This document shows, one piece after another, positions 54,180 through 62,789 of a DNA stretch of 62,789 bases. The stretch is from Lysinibacillus parviboronicapiens (GTDB taxonomy: Bacteria > Bacillota > Bacilli > Bacillales_A > Planococcaceae), in contig NZ_PYWI01000024.1 of NCBI RefSeq assembly GCF_003049575.1, positions 1-62,789 on the forward strand. The letters are read 5' to 3'. The translations under genes and the position numbers were made by a program. Numbering within the stretch: position 1 is the first letter of the stretch; each line of letters starts with the position of its first letter. The notes beneath the pieces were generated by a model. It saw only the letters and a list, made by a program, of their open reading frames with translations. It was not told the origin of the DNA and searched no databases.

Positions 54180-54328
54180 TGTCATATCTTTCATGTCAAA
54201 AGTGTCATACCGATTTTCTAACTTTTTAAGAGGCAATTATTAGACAAATTCAACTAAAAAAAGCTATAGTATCAAAGGTAAAGTCCTCGAAAAAGACTAG
54301 GAATTGACATGTCAAATGACAAATGTCA
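54180..54328. promoter_or_regulatory. Cluster of TGTCA/TGACA motifs upstream of degV
   Basis: TGTCA is at 54180, 54194, 54203, 54309 and 54324; TGACA is at 54305 and 54318, so several copies face each other as inverted repeats. The right-hand group ends just left of the -35 box. It looks like a binding-site cluster for an unknown regulator. Confidence 0.5.
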
Positions 54329-54330
54329 TG

Positions 54331-54360
54331 TTTACATATTGAAACATTAGTCTATATAAT
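54331..54360 (+). promoter_or_regulatory. Promoter of degV
   Basis: TTTACA at 54331-54336 and TATAAT at 54355-54360 with 18 bp between, about 30 bases before the GTG start. Confidence 0.65.
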
Positions 54361-54390
54361 AATTTTAATGAAGTAAAAGGATGTGTCAAA

Positions 54391-55233
54391 GTGGGACGAA
54401 TTCATATTGTAACGGACTCAACTTGCGATTTAACTAAAGAAGAAGTAGCACAACACGGTATACATATTGTGCCGTTAACGATCCAAATTGATGGGAAAAC
54501 GTATATAGACGGCGTAAATTTAGAGCCACAACCATTTTTAGGCTTAATGAAGGAAGCCAAAGATTTACCAAAAAGCTCGCAACCTGCACCAGGGAAATTT
54601 AAAGAATTATATGATGATCTGGGTAAAGATGGCGATCAAATCATTTCAATTCATATGACAGGTGGCATGAGTGGTACTGTAGAGTCTGCTCGACAAGCTG
54701 CTCAAATGACAGATGCAAATGTCACAGTTATCGATTCACGCTTTATCGCAATTGGACTTGCCATTCAATTAAGAGAAGCGATAAAAATGCGCGATGCGGG
54801 AGCTACAGTTGAACAAATCGTCGCACGCCTTGACCAAGTACGAGACAATACTCATTTATATGTAATTGTTGATACGCTCGAAAATCTTATTAAAGGTGGA
54901 CGTATCGGTAAAGGAACAGGCTTTATTGGTTCGCTGCTCAATATTAAAGTTATTGCGAACTTAGAAGGTGGGGCCTATAACCCTGTGTCAAAAGTACGTA
55001 GTCATAAACAAGTAGTGAATTTCTTATTTAAGCAATTCCAAGCAGATACAGCTGGTAAAACCGTGAAGGCGGTTGGGATTTCCCATGCTGATGGTTTGAC
55101 AACTATGGGTGGACCATTAAAAGAATTAATAGAAAGCACAGGTTTTGATGAAGTAGAAATTGCTTTTACATCACCAATTATTTCTACACATACTGGTCCA
55201 GGTGCGATTGGATTTATTTATTTTTCAGAATAA
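54391..55233 (+). CDS. DegV-family fatty acid-binding protein
   Basis: A 280-residue FakB/DegV fold protein. IHIVTDSTCDLT (4-15), TSQP-like KSSQPAPGKF (about 61-70), HMTGGMSGT (about 87-95) and the C-terminal ISTHTGPGAIGF (about 262-273) form the fatty-acyl pocket. In Firmicutes FakB proteins present fatty acids to the kinase FakA; no kinase is adjacent. GTG 54391 with GGATGTG upstream. Confidence 0.93.
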   Translation: MGRIHIVTDSTCDLTKEEVAQHGIHIVPLTIQIDGKTYIDGVNLEPQPFLGLMKEAKDLPKSSQPAPGKFKELYDDLGKDGDQIISIHMTGGMSGTVESARQAAQMTDANVTVIDSRFIAIGLAIQLREAIKMRDAGATVEQIVARLDQVRDNTHLYVIVDTLENLIKGGRIGKGTGFIGSLLNIKVIANLEGGAYNPVSKVRSHKQVVNFLFKQFQADTAGKTVKAVGISHADGLTTMGGPLKELIESTGFDEVEIAFTSPIISTHTGPGAIGFIYFSE

Positions 55234-55241
55234 TAGTCAAG

Positions 55242-55274
55242 AGCTGCTACATAAATAATTGTAGTGGCTTTTTA
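55242..55274 (+). terminator. Terminator after degV
   Basis: AGCTGCTACA pairs with TGTAGTGGCT (one wobble and one mismatch), then TTTTTA. The gap to 55563 also holds an AAAGCGA/TCGCTTT hairpin near 55487 and a TATAAT near 55524. Confidence 0.7.
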
Positions 55275-55563
55275 TTTACTTTCAAGAAGTATGCCAATGC
55301 CTACAGAAATATGGAGAGGGCGTCATAGTAGTTATAGGGTGAATAGGAAATTTGTGCGGTGATGACAGTCTGTTATCTGAGGCAAATTTTTTAAAAGACG
55401 AATAAGCAAAAACTTGGAGTTCTAAAACGGAAGATAAGGGGAAAAATGTGGTTTTAGTGGGATGAAACAGATGAATTTATTTCTAAAGCGAAGCATAGTC
55501 GCTTTTCATTGCAGCGTGAACTATCTATAATAGTAGTAACAGTAAAAGATGGAAGGTGGTCAA

Positions 55564-56493
55564 ATGGACATCTGGCGAGTAATTTTGTCATGTTTGATCG
55601 TCTTAGTACTAAGTGGTTGTGCTATTTCAATAGATGAACCGAATCCGCAGACTGAACCAGTAGGTGATCAGGCAGCGACGGAGCAAGATATGAGACAGGA
55701 TGAGCAACAAACAGAAGACGAGGCTGAACCCTCTAGCAATATGTTGACGCAAATTTTTGAACATTTTTTTGAACCTTCACCAGAGGATTTACGGCAAATT
55801 GATGATGAAAATGCAAAGCAACTACATTACTTGGCACTAGGTGATTCTTTAACAGATGGTGTTGGTGATGAGTATAGTCAAGACGGTTATGTTGGAAGAT
55901 TAGCAGATTCCTTACTCACTTGGCCTTCGATTTCAGAAGTTGAAGTTGATAATCGAGGAAAAAGGGGAAGACGTAGTGATCAGCTATTAAAATTAGTGAA
56001 AAAAGGGCATTATGATGAAGAGTTGCAACAAGCACAACTCATTTCACTGACAATGGGTGGCAATGATGTGATGAAGGTTGTCAAACAGGATCTATTTAAT
56101 TTAAAACGAGATGCGTTTGATGCTGAATTACAGGCCTATGAAAAACGTTATAGTAAAATTATTGATGGTATTCGTGCAAAAAACCCAACAGTACCTTTAC
56201 TACTTGTTGGCTTTTATAATCCATTCTCTATTGTCACAAATGAGGCCAATGAGTTTGATACAATTATTACGGAGTGGAATAACGTAATTGAAAGGGTAGC
56301 TAGTAAGGATTCAAATGCATGCTATGTATCAGTGGAAGATTTGTTCGATTCGAACGAAGAACTCGTATATCATACGGATTTCTTTCATCCGAACGCAAAA
56401 GGTTATGAAAAAATGAAAGAGCGAATTTTAGAAGCAATGGGGCAATGCAAAATGGAAAAGAAGATTAACAAGGAAATAGGCTTCGAGGAGTGA
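55564..56493 (+). CDS. SGNH/GDSL-hydrolase lipoprotein, YpmR-like
   Basis: A 309-residue exported esterase-like protein. Lipobox VLSGCA (cysteine about residue 18); an acidic Gln/Glu-rich linker (about 25-70); then the SGNH blocks: ALGDSLTDGVG (Ser near 93), GKRGRRSDQL, TMGGNDV (Gly/Asn) and HTDFFHPNAKGY (catalytic Asp/His). It resembles Bacillus YpmR, and ypmS plus msr genes follow as in Bacillus. ATG 55564 follows GGAAGGTGG. Confidence 0.88.
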   Translation: MDIWRVILSCLIVLVLSGCAISIDEPNPQTEPVGDQAATEQDMRQDEQQTEDEAEPSSNMLTQIFEHFFEPSPEDLRQIDDENAKQLHYLALGDSLTDGVGDEYSQDGYVGRLADSLLTWPSISEVEVDNRGKRGRRSDQLLKLVKKGHYDEELQQAQLISLTMGGNDVMKVVKQDLFNLKRDAFDAELQAYEKRYSKIIDGIRAKNPTVPLLLVGFYNPFSIVTNEANEFDTIITEWNNVIERVASKDSNACYVSVEDLFDSNEELVYHTDFFHPNAKGYEKMKERILEAMGQCKMEKKINKEIGFEE

Positions 56494-56497
56494 CAAA

Positions 56498-57076
56498 ATG
56501 AATAAATGGAAATTCGCATTTTTCGCGTTAGCGGGAACGGTACTTTTTGCGATCCTCCTCGTCGTTTATTTAGCTACGAAACCAGTAGATGGAGTAAATT
56601 TAGCGAAGAGTTCAGAAAGTGAAGAAATAAAAGGGAATGTACTAGTCGTTCAAACCACAACCAAAGAATTTGAGTCGATATCGAAGAAGTATTTAAAAGA
56701 TACGGCTATGGGTTCACCGTTACCAATTGATTTCACAATTGGCGATGACATTCAACTAAAGAGTAAATTGACTGTATTTTATACAGAAATCCCAATTACG
56801 ATGAATTTTGAGCCGATTGTGGATGAGAAAGGCAATATTATATTAAAGCAAACAGAGATGAATGTCGGCCTATTGAATATTCCACCGGAGACGACGATGA
56901 AAATTATGCGTGATTCGGTGGAATTCCCTTCATGGATAACAGTGAATCCAAATAAAGCGGAAATTTACATTGATTTATCACGTGTAAATATTGCTACTGG
57001 ATCACGTGTTCGCGCAAAGGAATTAGACTTACCAAACGATAAGATTTTACTGGAAATTATCGTTCCTGGTCAATAA
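56498..57076 (+). CDS. YpmS-family (DUF2140) membrane-anchored protein
   Basis: A 192-residue protein: one N-terminal anchor (about 7-27), then an extracytoplasmic domain with PLPIDFTIGDDIQLKSKLTVF and VEFPSWITVNPNKAEIYIDLS, typical of YpmS. Function unknown; always beside YpmR in Bacillaceae, which suggests a shared envelope role. Starts four bases after ypmR. Confidence 0.88.
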   Translation: MNKWKFAFFALAGTVLFAILLVVYLATKPVDGVNLAKSSESEEIKGNVLVVQTTTKEFESISKKYLKDTAMGSPLPIDFTIGDDIQLKSKLTVFYTEIPITMNFEPIVDEKGNIILKQTEMNVGLLNIPPETTMKIMRDSVEFPSWITVNPNKAEIYIDLSRVNIATGSRVRAKELDLPNDKILLEIIVPGQ

Positions 57077-57088
57077 GGAGTGAAAACA

Positions 57089-57619
57089 ATGGCAATGCAA
57101 TATGCAACGTTTGCGGGTGGCTGTTTTTGGTGCATGGTCAAGCCATTCGATGAGACACTAGGTATAGAATCCGTGATTTCTGGCTACACAGGGGGACATG
57201 TTGAAAACCCAACATATGAACAAGTGTGCTCTGAAACAACAGGTCATCTAGAAGCTGTTCAGATTATGTTCGATGATGAGCTTTATTCGTACGAGCAACT
57301 ACTGTCAACATTTTGGGCATTAATCGACCCTACAGATGCTGGGGGGCAATTTTATGATCGTGGAGAGTCTTACACAACGGCGATTTTTTATCATGATGAA
57401 GAACAACGTGAATTGGCAGAACGCTCAAAGGCTGATTTAGCAGCATCAGGGAAATTTAATAAACCGATTGCTGTGAGAATTTTACCGGCAAGTACATTTT
57501 ATGCAGCAGAAAATTACCATCAATATTATTATAAAAAAAATCCAATGCACTATGAACGTTATGCAGTCGGTTCTGGTCGCAAAGCGTTTCAAGAGCAACA
57601 CTGGGGGCACAGAAAATGA
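57089..57619 (+). CDS. msrA: Peptide-methionine (S)-S-oxide reductase
   Basis: A 176-residue MsrA that repairs S-sulfoxides of methionine. Catalytic Cys in GGCFWC (residues 9-14), then [20 protein letters not shown] and the closing [16 protein letters not shown] 57089 eight bases after AAGGAG; the upstream GTG overlaps that site. Overlaps msrB by ATGA. Confidence 0.96.
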   Translation: MAMQYATFAGGCFWCMVKPFDETLGIESVISGYTGGHVENPTYEQVCSETTGHLEAVQIMFDDELYSYEQLLSTFWALIDPTDAGGQFYDRGESYTTAIFYHDEEQRELAERSKADLAASGKFNKPIAVRILPASTFYAAENYHQYYYKKNPMHYERYAVGSGRKAFQEQHWGHRK

Positions 57620-58044
57620 CCAAAGAACAACGTTTAAAAGAACTAACAGATATGCAGTACTATGTGACACAGGAAAATGGGACAGAACCACCGTTTCGCA
57701 ATGAGTATGATCAGCATTTTGAAGATGGCATTTATGTCGATATTGTTTCGGGCAAGCCATTGTTTAGCTCACTCGATAAGTTCGACGCAGGTTGTGGCTG
57801 GCCAGCATTTGCTAAACCGATTGTTAAGGAAGAAGTGACAGAGAAATTTGATACAACACATGGGATGCGTCGTGTAGAAGTGCGTAGTAAAGAGGCTGAT
57901 TCACATTTAGGACATGTCTTCCCAGATGGCCCAATGGAACTAGGGGGCTTGCGTTATTGCATTAACTCTGCAGCTCTGCGTTTCATCCCTAAAGAGAATC
58001 TTGAAAAAGAAGGCTATGCTGAGTATATTTCATTGTTTAAATAA
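57616..58044 (+). CDS. msrB: Peptide-methionine (R)-S-oxide reductase
   Basis: A 142-residue MsrB for R-sulfoxides. Catalytic Cys in [11 protein letters not shown] (about 115), resolving Cys in DAGCGWPAF (about 57), and [10 protein letters not shown]. The zinc CxxC pairs of some MsrB are absent, as in Bacillus. Co-translated with msrA. Confidence 0.96.
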   Translation: MTKEQRLKELTDMQYYVTQENGTEPPFRNEYDQHFEDGIYVDIVSGKPLFSSLDKFDAGCGWPAFAKPIVKEEVTEKFDTTHGMRRVEVRSKEADSHLGHVFPDGPMELGGLRYCINSAALRFIPKENLEKEGYAEYISLFK

Positions 58045-58072
58045 TAAAAGCTCCTAGTACTAGGCACTTCAG

Positions 58073-58112
58073 AATGTAGTCAAACTCAACGAAATTTGAG
58101 TTTGGCTACATT
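58073..58112 (+). terminator. Terminator after msrB
   Basis: A 16-base stem, AATGTAGTCAAACTCA (58073-58088) with TGAGTTTGGCTACATT (58097-58112), one wobble; TTCTTTT follows. Confidence 0.9.
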
Positions 58113-58209
58113 TTCTTTTGAGAATAAATAGTAAGAAACCATCATTTCCGCTACAGCCCGCGCTTTTCGCGGGAAAGACTTCAGACTCCTTGTTGCTACG
58201 CTCCGACCC

Positions 58210-58325
58210 GAGCGAAAGTTGCGAGTAGCCTAGCGAAAAGGCAGGAGACCTGAGCGAAAGTTGCTTATAGCCGAGCGAAACGACAGGAGACCCGAGCGGT
58301 ATTTGCTTATAGCCGAACGAAAACC
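58210..58325 (+). repeat. 42-bp imperfect tandem repeat, three copies
   Basis: Copies start at 58210, 58252 and 58294 with GAGCGAAAGTTGC / GAGCGAAAGTTGC / GAGCGGTATTTGC; the first two are 42 bp, the third is truncated. Each has ATAGCC or GTAGCC, then AGCGAAA and AGGAGACC. The run sits in a GC-rich stretch (about 58140-58330) in an otherwise AT-rich gap, so it is probably an interspersed intergenic element. No gene is seen in 58045-58519. Confidence 0.8.
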
Positions 58326-58485
58326 GTACTAGGTTTTTTTATGAACTTTCTACGACTTTTCTAGAATTACTTAGGGGCAAGTGGAGGTGTGCTTCATATT
58401 GGTGGTGTCCATGCTAACCTTGAAATACATTATCAAGGTCTATAAACACTCGGCATACTGCCTAATTCTTGTCGGTGACACAAAA

Positions 58486-58512
58486 AAGAATGTCCCTGAA
58501 AGAGACATTCTT
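58486..58512 (-). terminator. Terminator of the minus-strand receptor gene
   Basis: AAGAATGTC and GACATTCTT form a nine-base stem followed on the minus strand by six T. Confidence 0.85.
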
Positions 58513-58519
58513 ATAGGTG

Positions 58520-60358
58520 TTACACTTTAAATTCACTCACGACATTACGTAGGCTATCTGCCTGGTGAGCCAGCTCTGCCGCTGCTGCGTTGATTTCTTG
58601 CATAGATGCAGAACCCTGTGTTGCGGCAGCAGCTGATGTAACGGTATTACTAGCTGTTTGCTCAGTGAACGCATTCATATGTACAAAATCGCTTGCAACG
58701 GCATTACTATAATCAAGTGTTAACGCAATTTTCTCTACCATTTCGGTAATAATTGTCGTTGTTTCTTTGGTATGCGCTAAAATATTCGACAGCGATTGAT
58801 TTGTTTCATTGGTTACTTCAACTCCTCGAATGACAGAGATAACCCCTTCATGGTTTTGCGAAATAATCGATGTCACTTCATCTTGAATAGACGTTACAAT
58901 AGAGGTCACTTCTTTCGCAGCTGATTGAGACTGCTCAGCTAACTTCCGAACTTCATCTGCAACAACAGCAAAGCCTCTCCCATGATCACCTGCACGAGCA
59001 GCTTCAATTGCTGCATTTAATGCAAGGAGATTAGTTTGCTCGGAAATAGCAGTTATTGTACTGATAATTGATGTTATATCTGTAGATTTGCGACCCAGTG
59101 CCTCGACGGTTGTAGTAGTAGATGCCATAGTTTCTTCAATAGACTGCATAACCATAGAGGATTGCTGGACTGAACGACTGCCTTCGTCGGCGGCTTGTTG
59201 CATGGCAAGTGAAGCTTGCTGTACCCCAGTCGTTAGCTCAGTTAACTGATGCATAGAATGTTCCAAATCACTCATTTTCTGTTGTGCACTGGTCATACTA
59301 TGAATCGTATTTTCACTATCACTTGCAATATCTGCTGTCGTATCTGCAATATTTTGAATCGTCCGTGCATTATCCTCTGCCAATGCCATGAGTTCCTGAC
59401 TACTGCTTGAAACGTGATCAGCAAGCTGACTCACGCGTTTAATGAGGTTCGAAATAGAGATAATTAGTGTATTTGTCGATGCAGCAATGACTGAGAATTC
59501 ATCATTGTTCCGTACATGGACGCGTCGTGTTAGATCACCACCAGCTTGTGCAATATCTAGAATCGAGTGGTTAATAGCTGATGTATTGTTTTTTAATGAT
59601 TTAAATAACATATAGCCAAACGTAAGCATCGCAATTAGGCCGACCATCGATATGATAAAAAATGTCATATTTGAAACTCTGATTTGTTGATTGAGTTTAC
59701 TTAGTTTTGCTTTATTGGATTCATCCATAACAGAGTTGATTGATTCAATATTATTATCAATATGGATTTTCATAGTTTCACCGGTACCGTTCATCATGAG
59801 CTTACGAGCTTGTTCGAGTCCAATTTCATCACGCATTGTCATTACTTTTTTAGAGTACTCAAGGTAGTTTTTGTAGTATTGACCGATTGCTTGCATATGG
59901 CCCAGTTCGAGTTCACGATCTGCAAATTTTTCTTGTAAAGCGCCAATTTTTTTATTGATAGCATCAATTTTCATATTATAGGAAGTTGAATAACTGCCGT
60001 TTCCGGTGATTAAATAGGCTTGTTCAAGATTGGTTAATCTAGCGATTTCATAGGCAAGTTGGTTGACCGTTAATTGTTCTTGTACATTTTTCTCTGTGAA
60101 ATCTTTCATTTGTTGTTGCAGATTTGTAATGTTGACGTACGATAATATACCCATTACAGCATTAATAAGGATAAGTAGTGTGAAAATAATCAACACTTTC
60201 CCGCGGATTAAATGATAAAAACGTTGTCGTTTTTCTTTAGTAGGAGGGAGATTAGGCCTACTACCCTTTGAATTTGGACTTTTTCTTTTGAAAAAGCCAG
60301 ATTCAAAGAGAGAAGGGCGTTTTTTCGTTGAATTACTTCGATTATTAGAGTTTTGCAT
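58520..60358 (-). CDS. Methyl-accepting chemotaxis protein, four-helix-bundle sensor
   Basis: A 612-residue receptor. A basic, Ser/Pro-rich cytoplasmic N-terminus (about 1-45) precedes membrane helix 1 (about 52-72); then a periplasmic-type helical sensor (about 75-225, CHASE3/4HB-like, [20 protein letters not shown]), membrane helix 2 (about 228-248), HAMP and the signalling tip [15 protein letters not shown] (about 440). I start at ATG 60358 after GGAAGGTG. The long charged N-tail is unusual for a receptor. Confidence 0.9.
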   Translation of the reverse strand: MQNSNNRSNSTKKRPSLFESGFFKRKSPNSKGSRPNLPPTKEKRQRFYHLIRGKVLIIFTLLILINAVMGILSYVNITNLQQQMKDFTEKNVQEQLTVNQLAYEIARLTNLEQAYLITGNGSYSTSYNMKIDAINKKIGALQEKFADRELELGHMQAIGQYYKNYLEYSKKVMTMRDEIGLEQARKLMMNGTGETMKIHIDNNIESINSVMDESNKAKLSKLNQQIRVSNMTFFIISMVGLIAMLTFGYMLFKSLKNNTSAINHSILDIAQAGGDLTRRVHVRNNDEFSVIAASTNTLIISISNLIKRVSQLADHVSSSSQELMALAEDNARTIQNIADTTADIASDSENTIHSMTSAQQKMSDLEHSMHQLTELTTGVQQASLAMQQAADEGSRSVQQSSMVMQSIEETMASTTTTVEALGRKSTDITSIISTITAISEQTNLLALNAAIEAARAGDHGRGFAVVADEVRKLAEQSQSAAKEVTSIVTSIQDEVTSIISQNHEGVISVIRGVEVTNETNQSLSNILAHTKETTTIITEMVEKIALTLDYSNAVASDFVHMNAFTEQTASNTVTSAAAATQGSASMQEINAAAAELAHQADSLRNVVSEFKV

Positions 60359-60631
60359 CGCCATCACCTTCCTAAATTTGTATAGTCGATTTCAATTTTA
60401 TCGCATTATGCTAAATATTTCTATTATATTTTCATAAAATTTTCATTTTTCTGATAAAAAAGCAAGTTATCTTTCTGTGAGGATAGTCATAACAAATGAA
60501 CTTAAAATATTCTATTATACCTAATAGGAAAAAATACTTAAAAGAAAATAAAAAATTTTTTATGACGAATTGTAATTTTTTTGATAAACTAGCGAAAAGA
60601 AAAATGTGGGATCAGGAGGTACTTTTCGGAT

Positions 60632-60853
60632 ATGAAAAAAAGCTTTTATTTATATGTATTAACATTTCGAGGGGGAGATTGGTCAGATAGAAAGGTACGT
60701 TTTGCAGAAGAGATGTTTCATGAGCATAATTTTCCAAAGCAAAGTGCGGATTTTGATGAGCTGTCTACATATATCGAAACATATGCAACAGATAATTTAA
60801 CTACGGAAGTATTTGATGAATTATGGGATTTATATGTGGGTCATGAACAATAA
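60632..60853 (+). CDS. yozE: YozE-family (UPF0346) protein
   Basis: A 73-residue SAM-like helical protein: [49 protein letters not shown]. Matches YozE length and pattern. Function unknown. GGAGG about 11 bases before ATG 60632. Confidence 0.88.
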   Translation: MKKSFYLYVLTFRGGDWSDRKVRFAEEMFHEHNFPKQSADFDELSTYIETYATDNLTTEVFDELWDLYVGHEQ

Positions 60854-60968
60854 ATCGGAATACTTTGATTACTCTTTCTTTTTAAGTTGCTAGACGTCTA
60901 TCATTGCGTAAATATGAGAAACAAAGTATCATTTAAAGTGATAACTGACAGAAAAGAGGGATTGCAGT

Positions 60969-61676
60969 ATGAGTATTCATATTAATGCAAAAAAAGGCGA
61001 AATCGCTGACACAATTTTACTTCCAGGGGATCCGCTGCGTGCAAAATACATCGCAGAAACTTTTTTAGAGGATGTTACTTGTTATAACGAAGTTCGTAAT
61101 ATGTTTGGTTATACAGGTACGTATAAAGGTAAACGTATTTCTGTACAAGGTACTGGTATGGGTGTGCCATCTATTTCGATTTATGCAACTGAGTTAATGC
61201 AAGAATATGATGTTCAAAAATTAATTCGCGTAGGTACTTGTGGTGCAATTCAAAAAGACGTAAAAGTTCGCGACGTAATTTTAGCTCAGGCAGCTACATC
61301 TGATACGCGTATGAATCAAATCATCTGGGGTGGCGCTATCGATTTTGCACCAATCGCAGATTTTGATTTATTATTAAAAGCGTATAATGCAGGTAAAGAA
61401 GCTGGCCTAAAATTACAGGTAGGGAATATCTTCACTGCAGATTTATTCTACTCTGATGAACACCAAAATGAAAAGCTAGCTAAATACGGCGTATTAGCAG
61501 TTGAAATGGAATCAGCAGCGCTTTACACGCTAGCGGCGAAGTTTGGCCGTAAAGCACTTTCTGTCTTAACAGTAAGTGACCACATCATTACTGGAGAAGT
61601 AACAACTTCAGAAGAACGCCAAACGACGTTCAATGATATGATTGTGGTAGCGTTAGACGCAGCTATTCAAGACTAA
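60969..61676 (+). CDS. deoD: Purine nucleoside phosphorylase DeoD
   Basis: A 235-residue hexameric-type phosphorylase that splits purine (deoxy)nucleosides with phosphate. [13 protein letters not shown] (about 18-30), [16 protein letters not shown] (about 62-77), RVGTCGAI, and the catalytic acid in [10 protein letters not shown] (Asp about 204) are all present. AGAGGG precedes ATG 60969. Monogenic here. Confidence 0.97.
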   Translation: MSIHINAKKGEIADTILLPGDPLRAKYIAETFLEDVTCYNEVRNMFGYTGTYKGKRISVQGTGMGVPSISIYATELMQEYDVQKLIRVGTCGAIQKDVKVRDVILAQAATSDTRMNQIIWGGAIDFAPIADFDLLLKAYNAGKEAGLKLQVGNIFTADLFYSDEHQNEKLAKYGVLAVEMESAALYTLAAKFGRKALSVLTVSDHIITGEVTTSEERQTTFNDMIVVALDAAIQD

Positions 61677-61749
61677 GTATATCAAGGGTTTATGAATTGC
61701 AATATATTTCAAAGTACCCATAAGTGCCCAAACTAAAATATAACATTTG

Positions 61750-61799
61750 AAAAATACTCAATGAGTGACCGAAAATATCGGAGCTTGTTGGGTATTTTT
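61750..61799. terminator. Bidirectional terminator
   Basis: AAAAATACTCAA (61750-61761) pairs with TTGGGTATTTTT (61788-61799) with one wobble. It overlaps the last codons of the decayed integrase. Confidence 0.8.
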
Positions 61800-62560
61800 T
61801 ATTTTTAGTATTTCGAACCTAGCTTCTTCCTTCTGCTCTTGAGCTACATGAGAGTACTTATTGTGTGTTTCATGAATGATTACGTGTCCAAGCTGTTCTT
61901 GAAAGACTTTGATATTTATAATCTTAGAGAGCATGTACGAGGCGAAAGTATGTCGCAAACTATGAAAGGTAATTGAAGGAAGATTGTGTTGTTTAACAAT
62001 ATTGCTCCATTGTTTACATGCGGTCATGATAGTTAGGGTGACTATTGTCCTTAGAGAACACGAAATAAATGGGCTTCCCTGGTTTATCTAAAATAGGATT
62101 AAATTTATCCCCAAGCTTTTTCTAACTTCTTTTTCTTGAGCTCAATGTATTCTTGAAACTCGGTCATAAGATTTTTAGGGGCATGTACGACTCTGTGTAG
62201 TAATTTATACGCTTCGTTTTAGCACGCTTAGGTTTGTTCGTCATTGTACATAGGTTCACCTCAAGGCAACCCCATTCAATCGCTTTATTAAACATGGTAT
62301 TCATTAGTACAAACATTTCTATCAGCGAGCTTGCTTTTGCTTTTTCTGTTCCACGAAAAAAATTAATTTGTGTTGGTGTTATTTTGTGAAGCAACATATC
62401 CCAAAGAAATCTAGTAATCCTTGTTATAAGTAGTTTTCATAAGTATTTCGGGATTTTACTTTTAGTTCAACCTCTACATAATCACTCATGAATTGTTCTG
62501 AAAAGCTTTTGAATGAGTGTTTCTTTAGTTTGCCGAATACCTGAGATTCTGTATCAAGTG
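61758..62560 (-). pseudogene. Decayed tyrosine-recombinase (phage-type integrase)
   Basis: Minus-strand frames together rebuild an integrase. From the right: FKSFSEQFMSDYVEVELKV and TYENYL, then KITPTQINFF with EMFVLMNTMFNKAIEWGCLE (SAM-like core-binding domain, 62164-62397), a third frame MTEFQEYIELKKKKLEKAWG, then DKFNPILDKPGKPIYFV, and last SITFHSLRHTFASYML and GHVIIHETHNKYSHV (61758-62027) with the R-H-H/K...Y set including the catalytic Tyr. At least four frame changes and stops show inactivation. It marks an old integrated element; no attachment site was identified. Confidence 0.85.
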
Positions 62561-62787
62561 AATTGTAAGCCCGTAATCAAATAACGCATATAATCATTCA
62601 AGCACCTCCGGTACGATAGACGTATCAAATGAAGGAGATGCTTTCTTATGCCGATTACCAAACTAACAATTGTCCCCGTGACACTAAATCCTATCACTGA
62701 TGAATCTTCACCTATCATGCCAACAAAAAATACCCCTGGTCCGAGCTGTGTCATCAAAACAGCGAGTGCTGAAATTTCCTTCTTCAA
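62554..62787 (-). CDS. Small membrane protein at the window edge
   Basis: A 77-residue frame with two hydrophobic segments (ISALAVLMTQLGPGVFFVGMIG and SVTGTIVSLVIGI) and a basic C-terminal part. It begins two bases from the window end, so the true start and ribosome site may lie outside. Its last codons overlap the integrase remnant region. Could be a small holin-like or unknown protein from the same old element, or unrelated. Family not recognised. Confidence 0.35.
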   Translation of the reverse strand: MKKEISALAVLMTQLGPGVFFVGMIGEDSSVIGFSVTGTIVSLVIGIRKHLLHLIRLSYRRCLNDYMRYLITGLQFT

Positions 62788-62789
62788 TG

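Noticed and set aside
1..62789. CRISPR array
   Set aside because: The phased repeats at 6544, 24177 and 58210 are too short or too few, and no spacer-repeat alternation or cas gene is present.
1..62789. tRNA, rRNA or intact transposase
   Set aside because: None seen on either strand; the only recombinase is the decayed integrase at the right edge.

Overview
The window looks like chromosome of a low-GC, spore-forming Bacillota bacterium, most likely a Lysinibacillus or close relative. This is inference. The supports are low GC, Gram-positive ribosome binding sites, a Spo0E-family gene, a decayed Ger(x)C germination gene, T-box and cobalamin riboswitches, a urease/nickel locus, and a 52.7-58 kb block (dihydrofolate reductase, hemolysin III-like protein, YpmR, YpmS, MsrA/MsrB) that resembles the Bacillus dfrA-yplQ-ypmRS-msr neighbourhood. 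No rRNA, tRNA, CRISPR array or intact insertion sequence was found.

Layout. 0-11 kb is accessory: decayed genes (an unidentified remnant, a Ger(x)C remnant, a frameshifted acetyltransferase), a polysaccharide-polymerase-like membrane protein behind a tiny leader ORF, a FusB-like EF-G-binding protein, a MarR-DUF3147 pair with a visible operator, an Amj-type lipid II flippase and several small membrane or lipoproteins. 11-14 kb holds a T-box controlled threonyl-tRNA synthetase. 14-21 kb has a Spo0E-like gene missed by length cut-offs, a strip of broken genes (DUF4357-like, DUF4440, CPBP protease), GNAT acetyltransferases, an SMI1/KNR4 protein, a CcsB/ResC cytochrome c assembly protein and a cold-shock protein. 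21-25 kb is a ComP/ComA-like two-component system facing an unknown membrane protein across an intergenic region with three TTTTCGG repeats exactly 22 bp apart. 25-33 kb holds thymidylate synthase, an Rrf2 regulator and NAD(P)-binding protein sharing a TGTAAC-N7-GTTACA operator, aspartate ammonia-lyase and two chemotaxis-type receptors.

33.4-43.4 kb is one same-strand run of twelve genes, ureABCEFGD followed by a five-gene peptide/nickel-type ABC importer. It plausibly couples nickel uptake to urease maturation. 44.6-50.3 kb carries two cobalamin riboswitches. One precedes a protein of no recognised family, the other a B12/siderophore-type binding lipoprotein followed by a half-size sirohaem/4Fe-4S protein. 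A Tet(M)-like ribosomal-protection GTPase lies between them on the other strand. 50-61.7 kb is mostly conserved housekeeping (RlmI-like methyltransferase, esterase, DHFR, DegV, YpmR, YpmS, MsrA, MsrB, a large receptor, YozE, DeoD). The right edge carries a badly decayed tyrosine integrase.

The best candidates for undescribed biology are the B12-controlled unknown gene with a 40-codon ORF between aptamer and gene, the ComP/ComA-like locus with its 22-bp-phased repeats and unknown divergent partner, the Rrf2 operator pair, and two competing hairpins in the thrS leader after the T-box terminator. The many broken genes have frameshifts or nonsense codons, while core genes are intact, so decay is more likely than poor sequence. 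A homopolymer error is possible for the acetyltransferase at 1.9-2.4 kb.
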